DNA from: Muricea muricata
Taxonomy: Eukaryota > Cnidaria > Anthozoa > Malacalcyonacea > Plexauridae
Assembly: GCA_963855995.1 (NCBI GenBank)
Contig: CAWLCR010000063.1
Coordinates: 124,001 to 188,000 of the forward strand
Direction of reading: 5' to 3'
Length of the DNA: 64,000 nt
Part shown: positions 35,629 to 47,120 of the stretch, one piece after another
How positions within the stretch are numbered: position 1 is the first letter of the stretch
How the letters are laid out: every line of letters begins with the position of its first letter
The notes under the pieces: model-generated
The model's input: only the letters and a program-made list of their open reading frames with translations
Databases searched by the model: none
What the model was told of the DNA's origin: nothing
Translations under genes and position numbers: made by a program

Positions 35629-36763
35629 TTTAAATAACAATTATAAGCACAATCAAATATTCACAACTTTATCTTGTTGTCATTTGGGAACTAACTAAAA
35701 AGAGATAATTGCGAGTGCTAAGTACTTTGGTGTCTGTACTCTCCAATTATTAATTAACAACATAAATCAAATCTTAGCACAGATCGATAGCATCATTTAA
35801 ATCAATTCTGTAGCACACTGCCTGAGGTCTCCACGATATGATTTTTTGTAACCTGAGTGTCAGTCTTTATTTTTCTCGTCTTTCGCTACACTTGGCAAGT
35901 TGCGGGCGGAGGCGGCGGGCGAGAAGACGAGAAAAATAGAGCCTGACACAAATGTTGACATGGCTGTATGCCGCCCACTTTGTAATTACCTGGAAGTGCT
36001 AATTTACAGAAAATAATAAGTTAATAACCTTTGATGAATGTTACAAGGAATTTAGACAAAAAGCGGTATTGTAATATTATATTACTTGTAAAGAAGCAAA
36101 CTTTAAGAAATTGTATATAATTAATTATGCACGGTATAAATCATTCTATATATATACATAGGTAACAATATGTTAGACGACATTTTCTCCATCAAGACGT
36201 ATATTCTTCAAATACCAGTACATCAAACAAATCGCAGTAGTTTTCCCTACATTTTTGCAAAGTTTCATACGAAAATACAAAAAGTATAAACTTCAACGAA
36301 CCTATAGCGTAGAGTATATATAAAATATGGCGTGCTGACTGAGTATAAGAATATATTCGAAAATGTCGTTCTAAATATCAAGTTTTGAATATTTTATCAG
36401 GTTGAAAATACATACATGATGATTACTCATACGTCTTCAGCTGATGTCTCACTTTGAAGTGATTTAAACGTTTTTTAAAAGAGAAATCTACGAGCTGACG
36501 ATAATCTACAAGGGTAGCCATTACGTAAATGGAAAACATACTGGCCTGCTCGGCTTGTACACGAACCAATCAGAATCGAGCATTACGTTTTCTTGTTTAA
36601 TCAGCCAGTCAGACGAGAAAGCCAGAATCTGGCTTTTTACATGCGGCCAAGTAAAGAATTGTATTAGGCCCTCCTTCATTCGCGCCCACTACCAATCAAA
36701 TCCTGGCGAATGAAGGGAAGGGCCTGATTCTGTCAGGTTAAATTTGTTGGGAACTTTAGACTA
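35629..36763. other. Noncoding; small inverted repeats only
   Basis: 35857-35951 is a foldback with TATTTTTCTCGTCTT arms around a GGCGG-rich turn. 36663-36724 has an imperfect inverted AGGCCCT...TTCATTCGC. No gene recognised. Confidence 0.6.
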
Positions 36764-36903
36764 CCCAATTCAGTGTATAGTTTCGTTTAGAGATCAGTGC
36801 GCGCATAAAGACACTTTTCGTAGATTCATAAATATAATTTAAGAACCTACGAAGTATGTTTATGTGCGCACTGATCTCTATATGAAACTATACACTGAAT
36901 TGG
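36764..36903. repeat. Foldback MITE, arms of about 60 bp
   Basis: CCCAATTCAGTGTATAGTTT and GAGATCAGTGCGCGCATAAA are inverted at 36845-36903, ending ACTATACACTGAATTGGG. Confidence 0.85.
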
Positions 36904-37853
36904 GCCGCCTAGTACTAACATAATGTATTTCTGGAATTGGAATGTTAAATGTCTCTTACCTTTTATAAATTTATGAGATCCCACAAGCAAATAAATCATT
37001 TTGCTCGAAATATCAGCATCTCAGCATAGGTATAGAAAACCATGGAAAGAAATCACAGCGAATACTTCGTGATTAGAATTAGGAACACATTTCCTAGACT
37101 CACTCCTAGATCATGGAATGATCGAGTCTATCAAAATTTGCCCTTTTAAAACATTTCTGGAGCAATGTTGTGATAAAAAACCTTCCTGTCCCTTTTTGTT
37201 CACTATTAGATGTTAAAAATTGTGTTTTGTATACACATATTTCAGTAGAATTTGCGTTTGATTCTTGTGTAGACATTTGAAAATTTCTTAAAAGTAGAAA
37301 CACAACAGAAAATAACGGAAACACGCTCTCAAAACCTCACCGCGATACGTCGCTCCTCGGTAAAGTTTCGCGGCGTAATTTGTCGTTTTACCTTTGCACG
37401 TAAAACCTTGCGGTTTAGATGTTCTAGCATACATGTTAAAATGCGTGTTTTGTTGGCATATTCCGCTGGAAATTGAGTTTAAACGCCGTGTTTACGTCGG
37501 CTCACGTGCTTGTGCCCAGTGGAATCACCCATGAGCGCTGCACCGATTTCTGACACCGAAAAAAATAAAAAAAAAGAAAAAGAAAACGAACAAAAAACAG
37601 AAACGGGGCGAATTTAAAACTCCGCCTCGCCTACGGCAGGCGGAGTAAAAAGAGCAAATTTCTTTCCAACTACTTATCATTTTACAGGGTGCACATGTCT
37701 CAAAAGAAGGCAAACGATTAAGATAATCTATTGTAAAAACTTGAATGCTTTAAGCACCAAGTTGAACGCAAAGATGAACACGTGTAAATATTGTAGGGTT
37801 CATACCATGTTGTTTGATTAGCATATTTTTGTGTGCCTCATTTAAAACGGAGT
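36904..37853. other. No gene; possible non-LTR fragment
   Basis: At 37060-37165 one + frame reads VIRIRNTFPRLTPRSWNDRV then YQNLPFKTFLEQCC across a shift, weakly reminiscent of retroelement C-termini. Otherwise nothing. Confidence 0.3.
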
Positions 37854-38641
37854 TTAAATGAGCAATGAATAATTGTGCAAGTATGAAATTATAACTGAAT
37901 TAACAATGTGGGAAAAATCTATGAAATTTAACATGAATTGAAGTCCAGTTAGAGTATAGTAATAATGTCTCTTTCCTTCGACTCTCTTATTAAAGTGCCT
38001 ATATCCCTCAGGGAATCTTTACGGATTTGGAAAGAGCACAAAAAGTTAGTTAATAAGTTCTTTAACCTTTTTTGATTTAGTTCAATAGTTTCCGAGATAT
38101 GGGGCGCCAAACATGGCTTTTTCAAAAAATTTCCGTGGGCTTGGGGAACTGGGACTCAGGAACACGAACATAAACAAACACTATAGATTATATTACATTT
38201 CACCACTATAACTTACTAAAATGAGAATTTTTGCATGAAAAATAAGTTTATTTAGCTCAAAAACGTTCTTCAGTGCTGAAAAAAGTTCCTGCGATTGAGC
38301 TAAATGTAAAATCGAGGATGAAACGTACAAAATGACTTCAAAATCCATTTGAAAGTGTCAGAGCCTTCCCATCCTCGTGGATGGAGCCTTTCCAAATGTC
38401 GTCTAGCTAAATGAGAAGGTTGGCATGTTTTAGAGCATACATTGACAAGTATGGGTCAACGAATACGTTTGGAAGCTTGAAGAATATAACAAAGAAATTA
38501 ATTTTTAGATGAAACGGACATTATATCGTGTTCTTGGTAGGTGAATGAAGTATTTCCTAGTATATGTAAATGTGGACGGCCATACTGTGTTTAGAATTTA
38601 TACCATATTTTGGGATTAAAAGAATAAATTTTGATGTGTCT

Positions 38642-39151
38642 TTAAGTGATAATGTTTTGCAGGTTTAACTGTTGAGATATATAAATTATAAAAGATTGTA
38701 TGTTAGACTGTTGAAAATCACAATACATTTCATGATCCAATGATTGTACTAGCTCATTGCTGCAATAGACACTTGGGTTAAATTTATAGTCAATGTTTGC
38801 CACTAATGGCAAAGGCCCAACTGTCCAAACCTTGCCAAACAACCTAAACTTGTGCAGATTGGAGTCATGATGACGTCTGCAAGGATCGAAGCCAGCTTTC
38901 ACCCGATTTAGTGGCTGTTTGTGAGAGCCTGGTTTGCATGCAGGGCTGGTCCTGTTTACCAGGCAGAATTTGATAATTTCCTTCATAAAAAGTTTGTAAC
39001 TTTCATTCAAACTGAGCCAGCTTGTTTAGCAGCAATCTCTGTATCAAACAAAAATTGGGGCACCAGTAAGCAACTTTTAGTTGCCAGCCCAATTGACCAA
39101 GCTGACCTTGTTAACAGAATGAATATTTTTGTTAAAAGCTGTTCTTGTTGA
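38642..39151. other. Unrecognised short ORFs inside the TTAA element
   Basis: A - frame (39010-38642: PACKPGSHKQPLNRVKAGFD, then KFRLFGKVWTVGPLPLVANI) and an overlapping + frame (38921-39151) are open. Neither matches a transposase known to me. The - frame composition is more protein-like. It could be a captured exon or chance. Confidence 0.25.
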
Positions 39152-39273
39152 TCAAGTAGTTTTTAAATGAAACATTTTTCCTACACATAGTAGTATGAAT
39201 TTCCCCTTTTGTAAGATTAGAGTAAGTGATGGGCTCTGTTCTGAAATATCACCTACTTGGACCAACTTGACCT

Positions 39274-39350
39274 CATAGCTAGTTGGCATGCCATTGGACT
39301 AGTATATCAAAGGTTGGGGGTTCAATTCTCACCAAGGTCATACAAATTTT
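39274..39350 (+). repeat. tRNA-like SINE head inside the TTAA element
   Basis: GACCTCATAGCTAGTTGGCA, a CTAGTATATCAAAGG anticodon-side stretch and GGGGGTTCAATTCTCACC, closing with AAGGTC that pairs with GACCT. The D arm is irregular, so this is tRNA-derived rather than a functional tRNA. Confidence 0.55.
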
Positions 39351-41105
39351 TTAGCTTGTTTGGTGTGGATACACACTCAGACTAACATTAGAAAAAATTG
39401 ACCTAATTATTATTCTATTCTTATTACTAGACCTCATTATAAGTTGAATCTAATTCAGATGGGGTTTTTTTACATTTTAGTCCTTGCTTGGTCAATTTGC
39501 TTTGCCTTATCCTGAGGATACTGAAAGAATAGGTTAATGTACTTGCTGGAAAAATACCAATCAAGGGTCACAAAATCATGTTAACTATATTATTCTAGTG
39601 TTCTGATAGACATTGGCAATCTTTCTTTGTTATTTTATATGTATTAACTAGTATTACAAATGCATTAAGTGTAACTGACAAAAAATAAAGATTGTTTTAA
39701 CACTGGTGTACATAAATATTATTTTCAAAACATGTGGCCATGTCTTCTGTAACTTTTTGCTCTATCTAATGCCAGGCGATTTTACCTGTCAAGGGAAGTG
39801 CTGCCACCAAATATGCTATATACTGTCCAGTACCATGCTATATACATGCTATATACTGTCCAGTACCAGGCTAACCTGTCCTGGTGGGCCAGCCCGCTTA
39901 CTGCAATAGTCTTATATATAGCCTGCTTTTCTGATGTCTCGTTTGTCGTAATCAGGCTAGCCCGGTTTCCCGGGATGAAACTTTCCCGGGATGAAACTTT
40001 CCATGTAATTGTTTCATTCTAGCAAACTGGGCTGAAAAATACCTAAAAGTAGCACCCACACAGTTTTTATGTGGACATAAAATGAGTCCATATAATTGCA
40101 ATACCAAAGTTGTCTCGCTTAGTTGGGCTAGCCCAGTAAAGCGAGCTAGACCAGATCATGTAATCGGCCCCTAACACCTGATAATTTTAATAATAAAGGG
40201 GAGATTGTCTGAATTGATGCCAGCTATTTTGATAAAGAGACACAGAAATCCAAGTAACTAATGATAATATATAAAGCATGCATTAAAATTATATTATCCT
40301 CCAAATATTCATATCCTTTGAAGTCATCATCTGTCCTTTTAAAAGCTGCAGATACAGGTACCATGGTAAACAGAAGAGCACAGTGGTATTATGTTGCCTT
40401 TTTTACAACCATGGACTGATCTGGTAAATCACGTGTATGCCAATGGTATAAGCACCTAAAATTACAAAGAATTCCACCATACACTTTGATCACAGATTAT
40501 AGATAAGACTATATCTATAATAACCTGTAGTCTGTGCTTTGATGTGTTACTTGCCTCCATGAGACAAACCGTGATCTGTTGCAGTTCACAAAGGCTTTTT
40601 GCCTTGGCAAGGTGCATTAACCTGTTGCACTATTGCATTTCTATAATAAACAGGAACTTTGATAGTAATTACCTAGTGTGGTAACTTGTCCCTCACAAAA
40701 ATATGTCCAAAGTTTATAAAAAACATTAAGTTAAGACCTCGAAAATTACAACTCCTTTCAACCAACTTACATGTAACCATATGTTTGTCCAACACAGGTT
40801 TTCAATTTAGACTATACAAACAGTATTAAATCCTGCATATTATGCCTCTATCAAATTTTATTGTTTTTTATATAAACCTACAAAACGTGAATCTAAAATA
40901 CGCACATAATATAATGTGAAGGTCACACGATATTTACAAATAGAAAATATTCGTTTCACTTTCCAAGAACTAACACAGTTATGCCGATTTCATCAAAAAA
41001 ATAACTTCTTTACATCCCTGTTTTATTCTTCTAGCTTTTTAACGTATTGTTCAACCATACTTCGTCAGTCTAAGCTCCAAATGCCAACTTTTTCAGGCTC
41101 GACCA
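39351..41105. other. Interior of the TTAA element, no gene recognised
   Basis: AT-rich. 39810-39870 has a short duplicated GCTATATACTGTCCAGTACC. No open frame of note. Confidence 0.5.
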
Positions 41106-43448
41106 ATTCTCGACAACACTAAGAGACTCACTTTCAGATTTGATTTTGAAGTCGTTTTGTACGTTTCAAACTCGATTTTATATTCAGCGCAATCGCAGGA
41201 ACTTTTGTCAGCACTGGAGAACGAGTTTGAGCTAAATAAACTTATTTTTCATGCAAAAATTCTTGTTTTAGTAAGTTATAGTGGTGAAATGTAATATAAT
41301 CTATAAATGCAATATAAAATAAATGTAATATAATCTATAGTGTTTGTTTGCGTTCGTGTTCCTGAGTCCCAGTCCCCCAAGCACCACGGAAATTTTTTTC
41401 AAAAACGCCAAAAATGCCATGTTTGGCGCCCCATATCTCGGAAACGATTGGACTAAATCAAAAAAGGTTGAGGAACTTATTAACTAACTTTTTGTGCTCT
41501 TTCCAAATCCGTAAAGATCCCCTGAGTGATATAGGCACTTTAAGCGGCTCGAATGACTGTCACATTGATAAATGGGCATGATCTGGAAGTTGCCATTGCT
41601 GCACCTTCTTATGTGCTCACTTACTGCTAAGTGGCTATATTCTTCGTGATTTATTTGCTGTCTGTGTAGCGTTACTCGCTGGCGGAGGTTTTCTGTTTGA
41701 CCAACATAAACACTTCTGCATTTCGCGCAAATGAGGATGTATATATAATGTTACGCGATTTGCAGTTCATTGGACATTTTACATACCAAGTCTTCCCGTT
41801 TTTCAATTTGATATCGATTCCGGTCATTATTATCGCACACGTGTCGCATCTTGGTTCTCCGCATTGTATTACAGTATTGGAAGTTCTCACGGAAACAAAT
41901 CTGGCTTGTGTTAGTAGTTTCTTTAGGTTCTTCGGTTGGCGTCGACTGACAATTAATTTCGTATTTTCTAGTATAGGCTTAATTTTTCTGATTTTTTTAG
42001 GAATTGCAAGTTCTGTTTTATCCTGTGGATTATTTGTGGGTGGTTGGGATTGTGTGTTAAAACTAGTGGAAGGGTCTTTGTGTTGCTATTTCTGTTCTTT
42101 GGTGCCTGAAGTTCTTCCTGTGAGAGAGATGTGGCTTTTTCCACTCCTTTCGTGATTAGGCTTTTAGGATAGTTCTGTTGTAGTAGAAAGTTCTCGAGTT
42201 CGTTAAGTCGTTTGGTTTTTATATCTGCGTCGGACACAATACAACATTTTTGGCGCGCCAGACTGTAGAGAATGTTGGTCTTTGTGTGTTTCGGGTGACA
42301 TGAGTTAAAGTTGAGGTATTGGTTGGTATCAGTCGCTTTGTAGAAGATGTCCGTATTCAACTTGTTATTTTGCTTGTATACACATCCAGAAATGGCAGCT
42401 TCACGTTGTCATATTCCACCGGGAATTTGATGCTCTCGTGGAGACTGTTCAACATCGCGTGTAGTTTCTTTAGATCTTCCTCTGACTTGTTTTAGATTGC
42501 GAAGCAATCGTCCAAATATCTTTTGAAGGCTTGTACAAATTCTTCCTTATCTTCTGCACCAAATTGTGTTTCGAATTTCAAGTATAGTTTCTTTTCAAGG
42601 TAGCCAAGTACGAGGGTCGCGTAAGTAGGGGCCATCTTAGTTCCCATCGCTGTTCCTTGAATTTGCTGGTACAGTTTATTATCGAAGTGGAAAGTGTTTC
42701 TTTTAGCACAATGGTAATTGATTCCATAATGAATTCTTTGGAAAATGGTCAGGTGATAGAATCTGTAAAGTTGTTAATCCAGTATTCTATTGCTGCAAGT
42801 TCGAGTTCATGTGGGATGCTCGTGTATAAACTAACAACATCGAAAGATACCAGGAGCGCATTTTCATCAATTGTTTCTGGTAGGTGGTTTAGGAAGTCAA
42901 GGTCATTGCGAATGAAACTTGGGACATGTTCACAAAGAGGTTTCAAGACTATGTATATGAAATTGCTCAGTCGATGGGTCGGTGATGATGGACCAGCAAC
43001 AATTGAACGCAGCTTGAGACCTGGTGGAGCTTGTACTTTAATATACGTCGAGTTTTGTTGGAGTATGGCTTCCTTCACAGCTTGCGACTTATGTATTTTT
43101 GGAATTCCATAGAAGTTAGATGTTTTCCACGCGAAATTCTGTAAATATTCTTTCGCTTTCTTCGTTGTTTCTTGGTCGAATTTCTTCAATTGTTTTCCGA
43201 TCTGTTTAATAATTTTGTCATCATAGTTTAAATCAGTCAGTTCTGCGTAATTTTTGTTGTGGGCTAGCATTTCGTGAACCTTTGCGCGATAAAATGTTTT
43301 GTCCATAATTACGATCGCTCCCCCTTTATCGGCTTCCTTTATGATAATTGTGTGGTCGTTTTTTAATTCATTTAAAGCGTTCTGTTCAGCTCTGGTTAGG
43401 TTGCTTTTCTTTGCTGTTGCGTGCTGTTTATGGTAGTTTGTTGTAGCA

Positions 43449-43500
43449 AATTCACGGTGGAATATGACAACGTGAAGCTGCCATTTCTGGATGTGTACAC
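43449..43500 (+). repeat. Inverted RT fragment at the 5' edge of Penelope-like element 3
   Basis: GGTGGAATATGACAACGTGA then AGCTGCCATTTCTGG is the sense-strand sequence of the element's own RT (inverse of 42375-42420). It now points the other way. Open frames on - that begin here (RRIHMRALCVHIQKWQLH) are therefore artefactual. Confidence 0.8.
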
Positions 43501-43550
43501 ATAATGCTCTCATGTGAATGCGTCTCAACCGGGAAAGTGAAAAATACTAT

Positions 43551-43611
43551 AACCACAGTAAGAATCGAACTCACGACCTTGATGTTGCTCTACCACCTGA
43601 GCTACGCGGTC
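43551..43611 (-). repeat. tRNA-like SINE head fragment
   Basis: On -: GACCGCGTAGCTCAGGTGG, TAGAGCAACATC, then GTGAGTTCGATTCTTAC with a paired T arm. The anticodon arm is about 11 nt short, so it is not a working tRNA. Confidence 0.6.
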
Positions 43612-43706
43612 TGAGTACGAGTATCGCATGGGAATTATGATATTTAAGTGTTAAATGTCATAAACATAACTAGTTTATATCAACCCAGCACCGGACAATA
43701 GCCTAC

Positions 43707-44180
43707 TTATGACATATGATATGGTGATATTGGAGGGTGTTTCAGTCTTATATATTCTGTTGTGAATACACCTGGTTTGTTGCAAAATAAGCACAGACAA
43801 GATTTCAATTCTCTTTTTGCATCTAGGCTAGAACGTGTTCTTTTGGATGGTGCTTCGGCATGTAGTTTTTCAATTTTATGCTTTTTATTGCCAGCGAAAT
43901 CTAAACGACGCTTAAGCATTGAAGGTGCTAATTCTGCCTGGCATTTCTTATGCCACTGGGCTTTGTTTTCTTTTAGGTTATCTGCAACAATCGTATCATC
44001 TTTGGGATCTCTTAAAGAAACGGTGATCGTGTTTGGTACTGGTAGACCCTCAATATTAATAAAAGCATCTATGTTCCTTGCTAATACGGAATATCCACAT
44101 ACGTCTGGATTCAAATTTGCAGATGGTACAACAATATTTTGCCCATCACGCTGACAAAGAGCACATATACTCCAATTCAT
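43707..44180 (-). CDS. Unknown Cys/His-rich protein, probable N-terminal exon of an element gene
   Basis: The ATG at 44180 opens MNWSICALCQRDGQNIVVPS with CxxC, then VCGYSVLARNIDAFINI, DTIVADNLKENKAQWHKKCQ (a W-H-x-x-C block) and CLCLFCNKPGVFTTEY. Spaced Cys/His pairs suggest a zinc-binding fold. I recall similar N-terminal regions in many uncharacterised cnidarian proteins of likely mobile origin, but I know no name. The frame ends at 43707 without a clear donor. It lies immediately downstream (on -) of the LINE 3' end, so they are separate units. Confidence 0.4.
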   Translation of the reverse strand: MNWSICALCQRDGQNIVVPSANLNPDVCGYSVLARNIDAFINIEGLPVPNTITVSLRDPKDDTIVADNLKENKAQWHKKCQAELAPSMLKRRLDFAGNKKHKIEKLHAEAPSKRTRSSLDAKRELKSCLCLFCNKPGVFTTEYIRLKHPPISPYHMS

Positions 44181-44399
44181 TTATCAATTGCAATTTATCG
44201 ACTGAAATTTATTTATCTATTTATATAACTTTGCCATTGAACAAACAGCACATTACATTCACAAATATAGACAATTGGCAGGGTACACGCTACAGCTTTC
44301 GCTAATTACAGTGGCCATCTACATAAATATGATACAACAAACAATAAAACTAATAACGACACGAGATTTCACAGGACAGATTACGACACTTGTTACAGG

Positions 44400-47115
44400 A
44401 CAAACATACAGATTTCCATGTTCTTGGATCATCTACATCGAAAACGTTTTTAACAGGTGTTGGTAATATTTATAAAGACCAGATTTAAACTGAGTTAAGC
44501 TGATGTTAATGCCTGTCAGTTCCTTGGGCAGTATATTCCAAAGTCTGGTTGTTCGGTTCAAATATGATCTTTGGTATGTGGTGGTCTTGCATCGGCTTGT
44601 CGAAAATGTTAGATGATCAGTGTCGGATGATCTGGTTTCTCTTCTGTTATTATTTGTAGTTGATGGTAGTAAGTTAGTGTAAATGCTTACATGACCATGT
44701 ATTAGATTGTAGAATAAAACAATGTCTAAGAACTCATGTCAATAACATAATGGAATAAGGTCTAACAATAAGAGCCATTGTTGGTAGGTGGTGTCACAGC
44801 GGAAGGGTAGGTCTAACACATACTTTGTCACACGTCGTTGAGTTCTTTCAGCCTGTTTGATTAAAGTTACATTTGCGGCGCCCAAATTTGTGATCCGGAG
44901 CATAACTGGGAACGAACAATAGATAAATATAGAGTGCGACGAACAGCAATGTCTTTGATGTTAAGTGTTGCTTTTCGTACAAATCCTAAAGCTTTGGTTG
45001 CTTTGGTGCACTGGTATTCGACATGCCTAGACCACGTTAAGTCAGATGACGTTAAATTCCTAGATCACGCTCACAGTCATTTACAGTCTTAGTGCATTCT
45101 AAGATAGTATGATGTAGCTTCTATGGATGAACGATTTTGTTGCGTTTACAAGTGACTCTCAACATTTTCGTTGACTTGGATTTAGTCCCAGGTTAATGTT
45201 TGTGGAAATCTTTTGGAATTTTGTCAGGTCCTCCTGTAGGGCTGATGCGTCTTAGTATCATCGGCAAATGTAGCCATTTTTGAGTTTGTCACTACATCGA
45301 GAAGATGGTTTTCATATAAGAGGAACAATAAAGGACCAAGAATTGACCCTTGTGGTACACCTAATGTTACTGGAACTGGTCGAGATGTTGCTCCAAGAAC
45401 GGTGGTTTGCTGGTATCGATTTGTAAGATAGGAAACAAACCATTTTAGAATATGGCTCCCAAACCCGAATTCACGAAGACGATGAATTAGTTCAGCATGA
45501 CTTACTTTATCAAAAGCCTTTGACATGTCTAAATACAGTACATCAATTTGTTTACCACGGTCCAACTCACGACCTAACTGATCGAGAACTTCAATTAATT
45601 GGGTGACACATAATTTTCCCGGCATAAAACCATGTTGACAAGGATTTAACTGTTCGTAAATGCGATATTTTGTGTTATTGAAAATACATCGTTGAAGAAC
45701 TTTTGAGATGAGACATAGTAATGAAATTGGACGGCAATTTTCGACATAAGTCTTCTCTCCGTGTTTATGGACAGGAACCACACTTGCGATTTTCCAGTCG
45801 CTAGGAAGAACACCAACACGTAACAACTTTTTGAAAAGATCACAGAGAGATGGGGCTATCTCATTGGCTGTTTCTTATAAGTAAACGCATGCTTTGAGGG
45901 ATATTAGTGATTAAATGTCCCGTAAATCGAGGGAGGTTTAGTAAACTAAACCTCCCGAGGTTTAAGGGACATTTAATCACTAATATCCCTCAAAGCATGC
46001 GTTTAGTTTGTAATAACATTATCGCCGAGGGAATAAACAATGCATTGACGCTTTTGTTTGGCGAAATCTCCTTACTGAATTGGTTCAGTGATTAGAATAT
46101 TTACAAGCACCAGTGGCGTTCAAAGCTATGCGTTTATATTAGTATCAATAAGGTAGACAATAAAGCCATTGAAATTTGTGTGTAATTGAATTTGTTGTTT
46201 TAGTTTTGTTATTAATGAATATTGGATGAGGGATATTTAGTCTAAACGTCCCTTATGAATATATTGATGAGGGACGTTTAGAACTAAATATCCCTCATCC
46301 CTATGGTGGCGGGAAATACGTCAATAAACGTCCCTGTTGAAACAAAAGAAACCGAGGCGATCATGCTATTATTTCAATAAACGTGCTGGGATATTGTCTG
46401 GACCTTGTGCTTTATTGGTATCTAAATCCTTTATCACAGCTACAATCTCTTCCTCCGATAATGTGATGTCATCTATGGTAATGTCATTATACGGCTGAAC
46501 CCGATTTTCTGAAAAACTATGATAGTCGGTATTAAAGTTTGAAGCAAAATATTCGTTGAACATATTCGCTATGCCTATGTTGGTGTCAGCAATTACTCTT
46601 TCGCTGTCATTTAATTTCACCGAAACTTTTCCCGGAATGTTTGATACTTTAGATTTCAGCTTAAAAAAGGACCAGAACCGTTTCGGATTATTATAACGAT
46701 TCGCACAAATCTTGTTCAGGTATTCTATACGGCTATCACGCAACATATGTTTAATTTTGGCTCAAAAGTTCTTGTACTTAACTTTTACATAATTACTTGC
46801 AGATCTCGATCTCTTAATCCTACTTCTTAACGTGTTCTTCTTTTTAATAAGGTGAAGGATGGTACTATTCATCCACGGGAGAAACATACGACCTTTCGTA
46901 TTAATAACAGGAACAAACTCTTTTACCGCTGCAAGAAAAGCGTTTTTCCAATTTATCCAATCATAGTTAACATCACCATTACCAGATATTTTTACTTCAA
47001 GGTTACGTGATTGAAGATGGGCTCGAAGACACTCAAAGTTTGCTCGCTGAAAATCAAACTCGAATCTGTTCACTTTTTGTGATGGACTACACGCTGCCGT
47101 TAATTCAACTAAAAT
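44400..47115 (-). pseudogene. LINE ORF2: endonuclease end, RT and C-terminal region, broken
   Basis: Pieces in order on -: end of the AP-like endonuclease (SDHSAILVEL then TAACSPSQKVNRFEFDFQ, 47115-47040); linker (FLPWMNSTILHLIKKKN; 46762); NRYNNPKRFWSFFKLKSK and TNKAQGPDNIPARLLK (46369), where the hairpin element intervenes; ETANEIAPSLCDLFKK; RT core with CRPISLLCLISKVLQR, DVLYLDMSKAFDKVSH, LGVPQGSILGPLLFLLY and TFADDTK (catalytic ADD). Downstream, several shifts lead to LYLSIVRSQLCSGSQIW and finally FKSGLYKYYQHLLKTF near 44410. Family resembles CR1/L2-type jockey-like elements. Dead copy. Confidence 0.85.
45875..46371. mobile_element. Hairpin MITE nested in the LINE
   Basis: 45883-46005 is a near-perfect palindrome (AAACGCATGCTTTGAGGGAT ... 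inverse) around GGGAGGTTTAGTAAACTAAA. A second palindrome with ATGAGGGATATTTAG arms lies at 46226-46302. Both share the GAGGGATATTWAGT motif. LINE codons NIPARLLK and ETANEIAP flank it. The target duplication is unclear. Confidence 0.75.
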
Positions 47116-47120
47116 CGCAC

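Larger units (their letters stand above)
37994..41539. mobile_element. TTAA-flanked element with about 400-bp TIRs (Kolobok or piggyBac type)
   Basis: Ends AGTGCCTATATC... / inverse, flanked by TTAA at 37990-37993 and 41540-41543. The long inverted arms (37994-38400 and about 41110-41539) include GGCGCC(C)CATATCTCGGAAAC and GCAATCGCAGGAACTTTT. Removing the element and one TTAA restores the Penelope-like reading frame exactly. No transposase is recognised inside, so it is non-autonomous. TTAA plus long TIRs favours Kolobok, but this is not certain. Confidence 0.88.
37854..43430 (-). pseudogene. Penelope-like RT + GIY-YIG protein, frameshifted and split
   Basis: RT blocks on -: IIIKEADKGGAIVIMDKTFY, FAWKTSNFYGIPKIHKSQAV, ALLVSFDVVSLYTSIPHE, then in another frame QGTAMGTKMAPTYATLVLGY and RYLDDCFAI, where the YxDD-like YLDD box is followed one codon later by a stop. 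Then LNTDIFYKATDTNQYLNFNS, CHPKHTKTNI and the KTKRLNELENFLLQ linker. The GIY-YIG domain is RNIIYI...CRSVYVGQTENLRQR across one frameshift, ending IMPIYQCDSHSSRL at 41544. The final codons RVEGKRHYYYTLTGLQFML lie beyond the nested element (37989-37854). At least three disabling lesions. Confidence 0.82.
37854..43448 (-). mobile_element. Penelope-like element 3, split by a TTAA element
   Basis: On -, the RT starts below 43448, passes through a core with frameshifts, then the GIY-YIG domain (41890-41544). It is cut by the insertion at 37994-41539 and resumes at 37989, ending at the stop 37856-37854. At the 5' edge, 43449-43500 is an inverted copy of part of its own RT (from 42375-42420). No terminal direct repeats were seen. 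Confidence 0.85.
44195..47120 (-). mobile_element. CR1-like non-LTR retrotransposon (LINE), 5'-truncated
   Basis: On -, the element begins inside the endonuclease (about 47120), passes through RT and the C-terminal region, and ends in a (TAAA/TAGATAAATAAAT)n-like tail near 44200. An inserted hairpin element interrupts it at about 45875-46371. Truncation at the 5' end and an A/T-rich repeat tail are typical of LINE insertion. Confidence 0.85.

Noticed and set aside
42749-43528. Start of the Penelope-like ORF at 43528 (RRIHMRALCVHIQKWQLH...)
   Set aside because: The first residues are antisense translation of the inverted RT fragment at 43449-43500. The real protein sequence begins inside that boundary.
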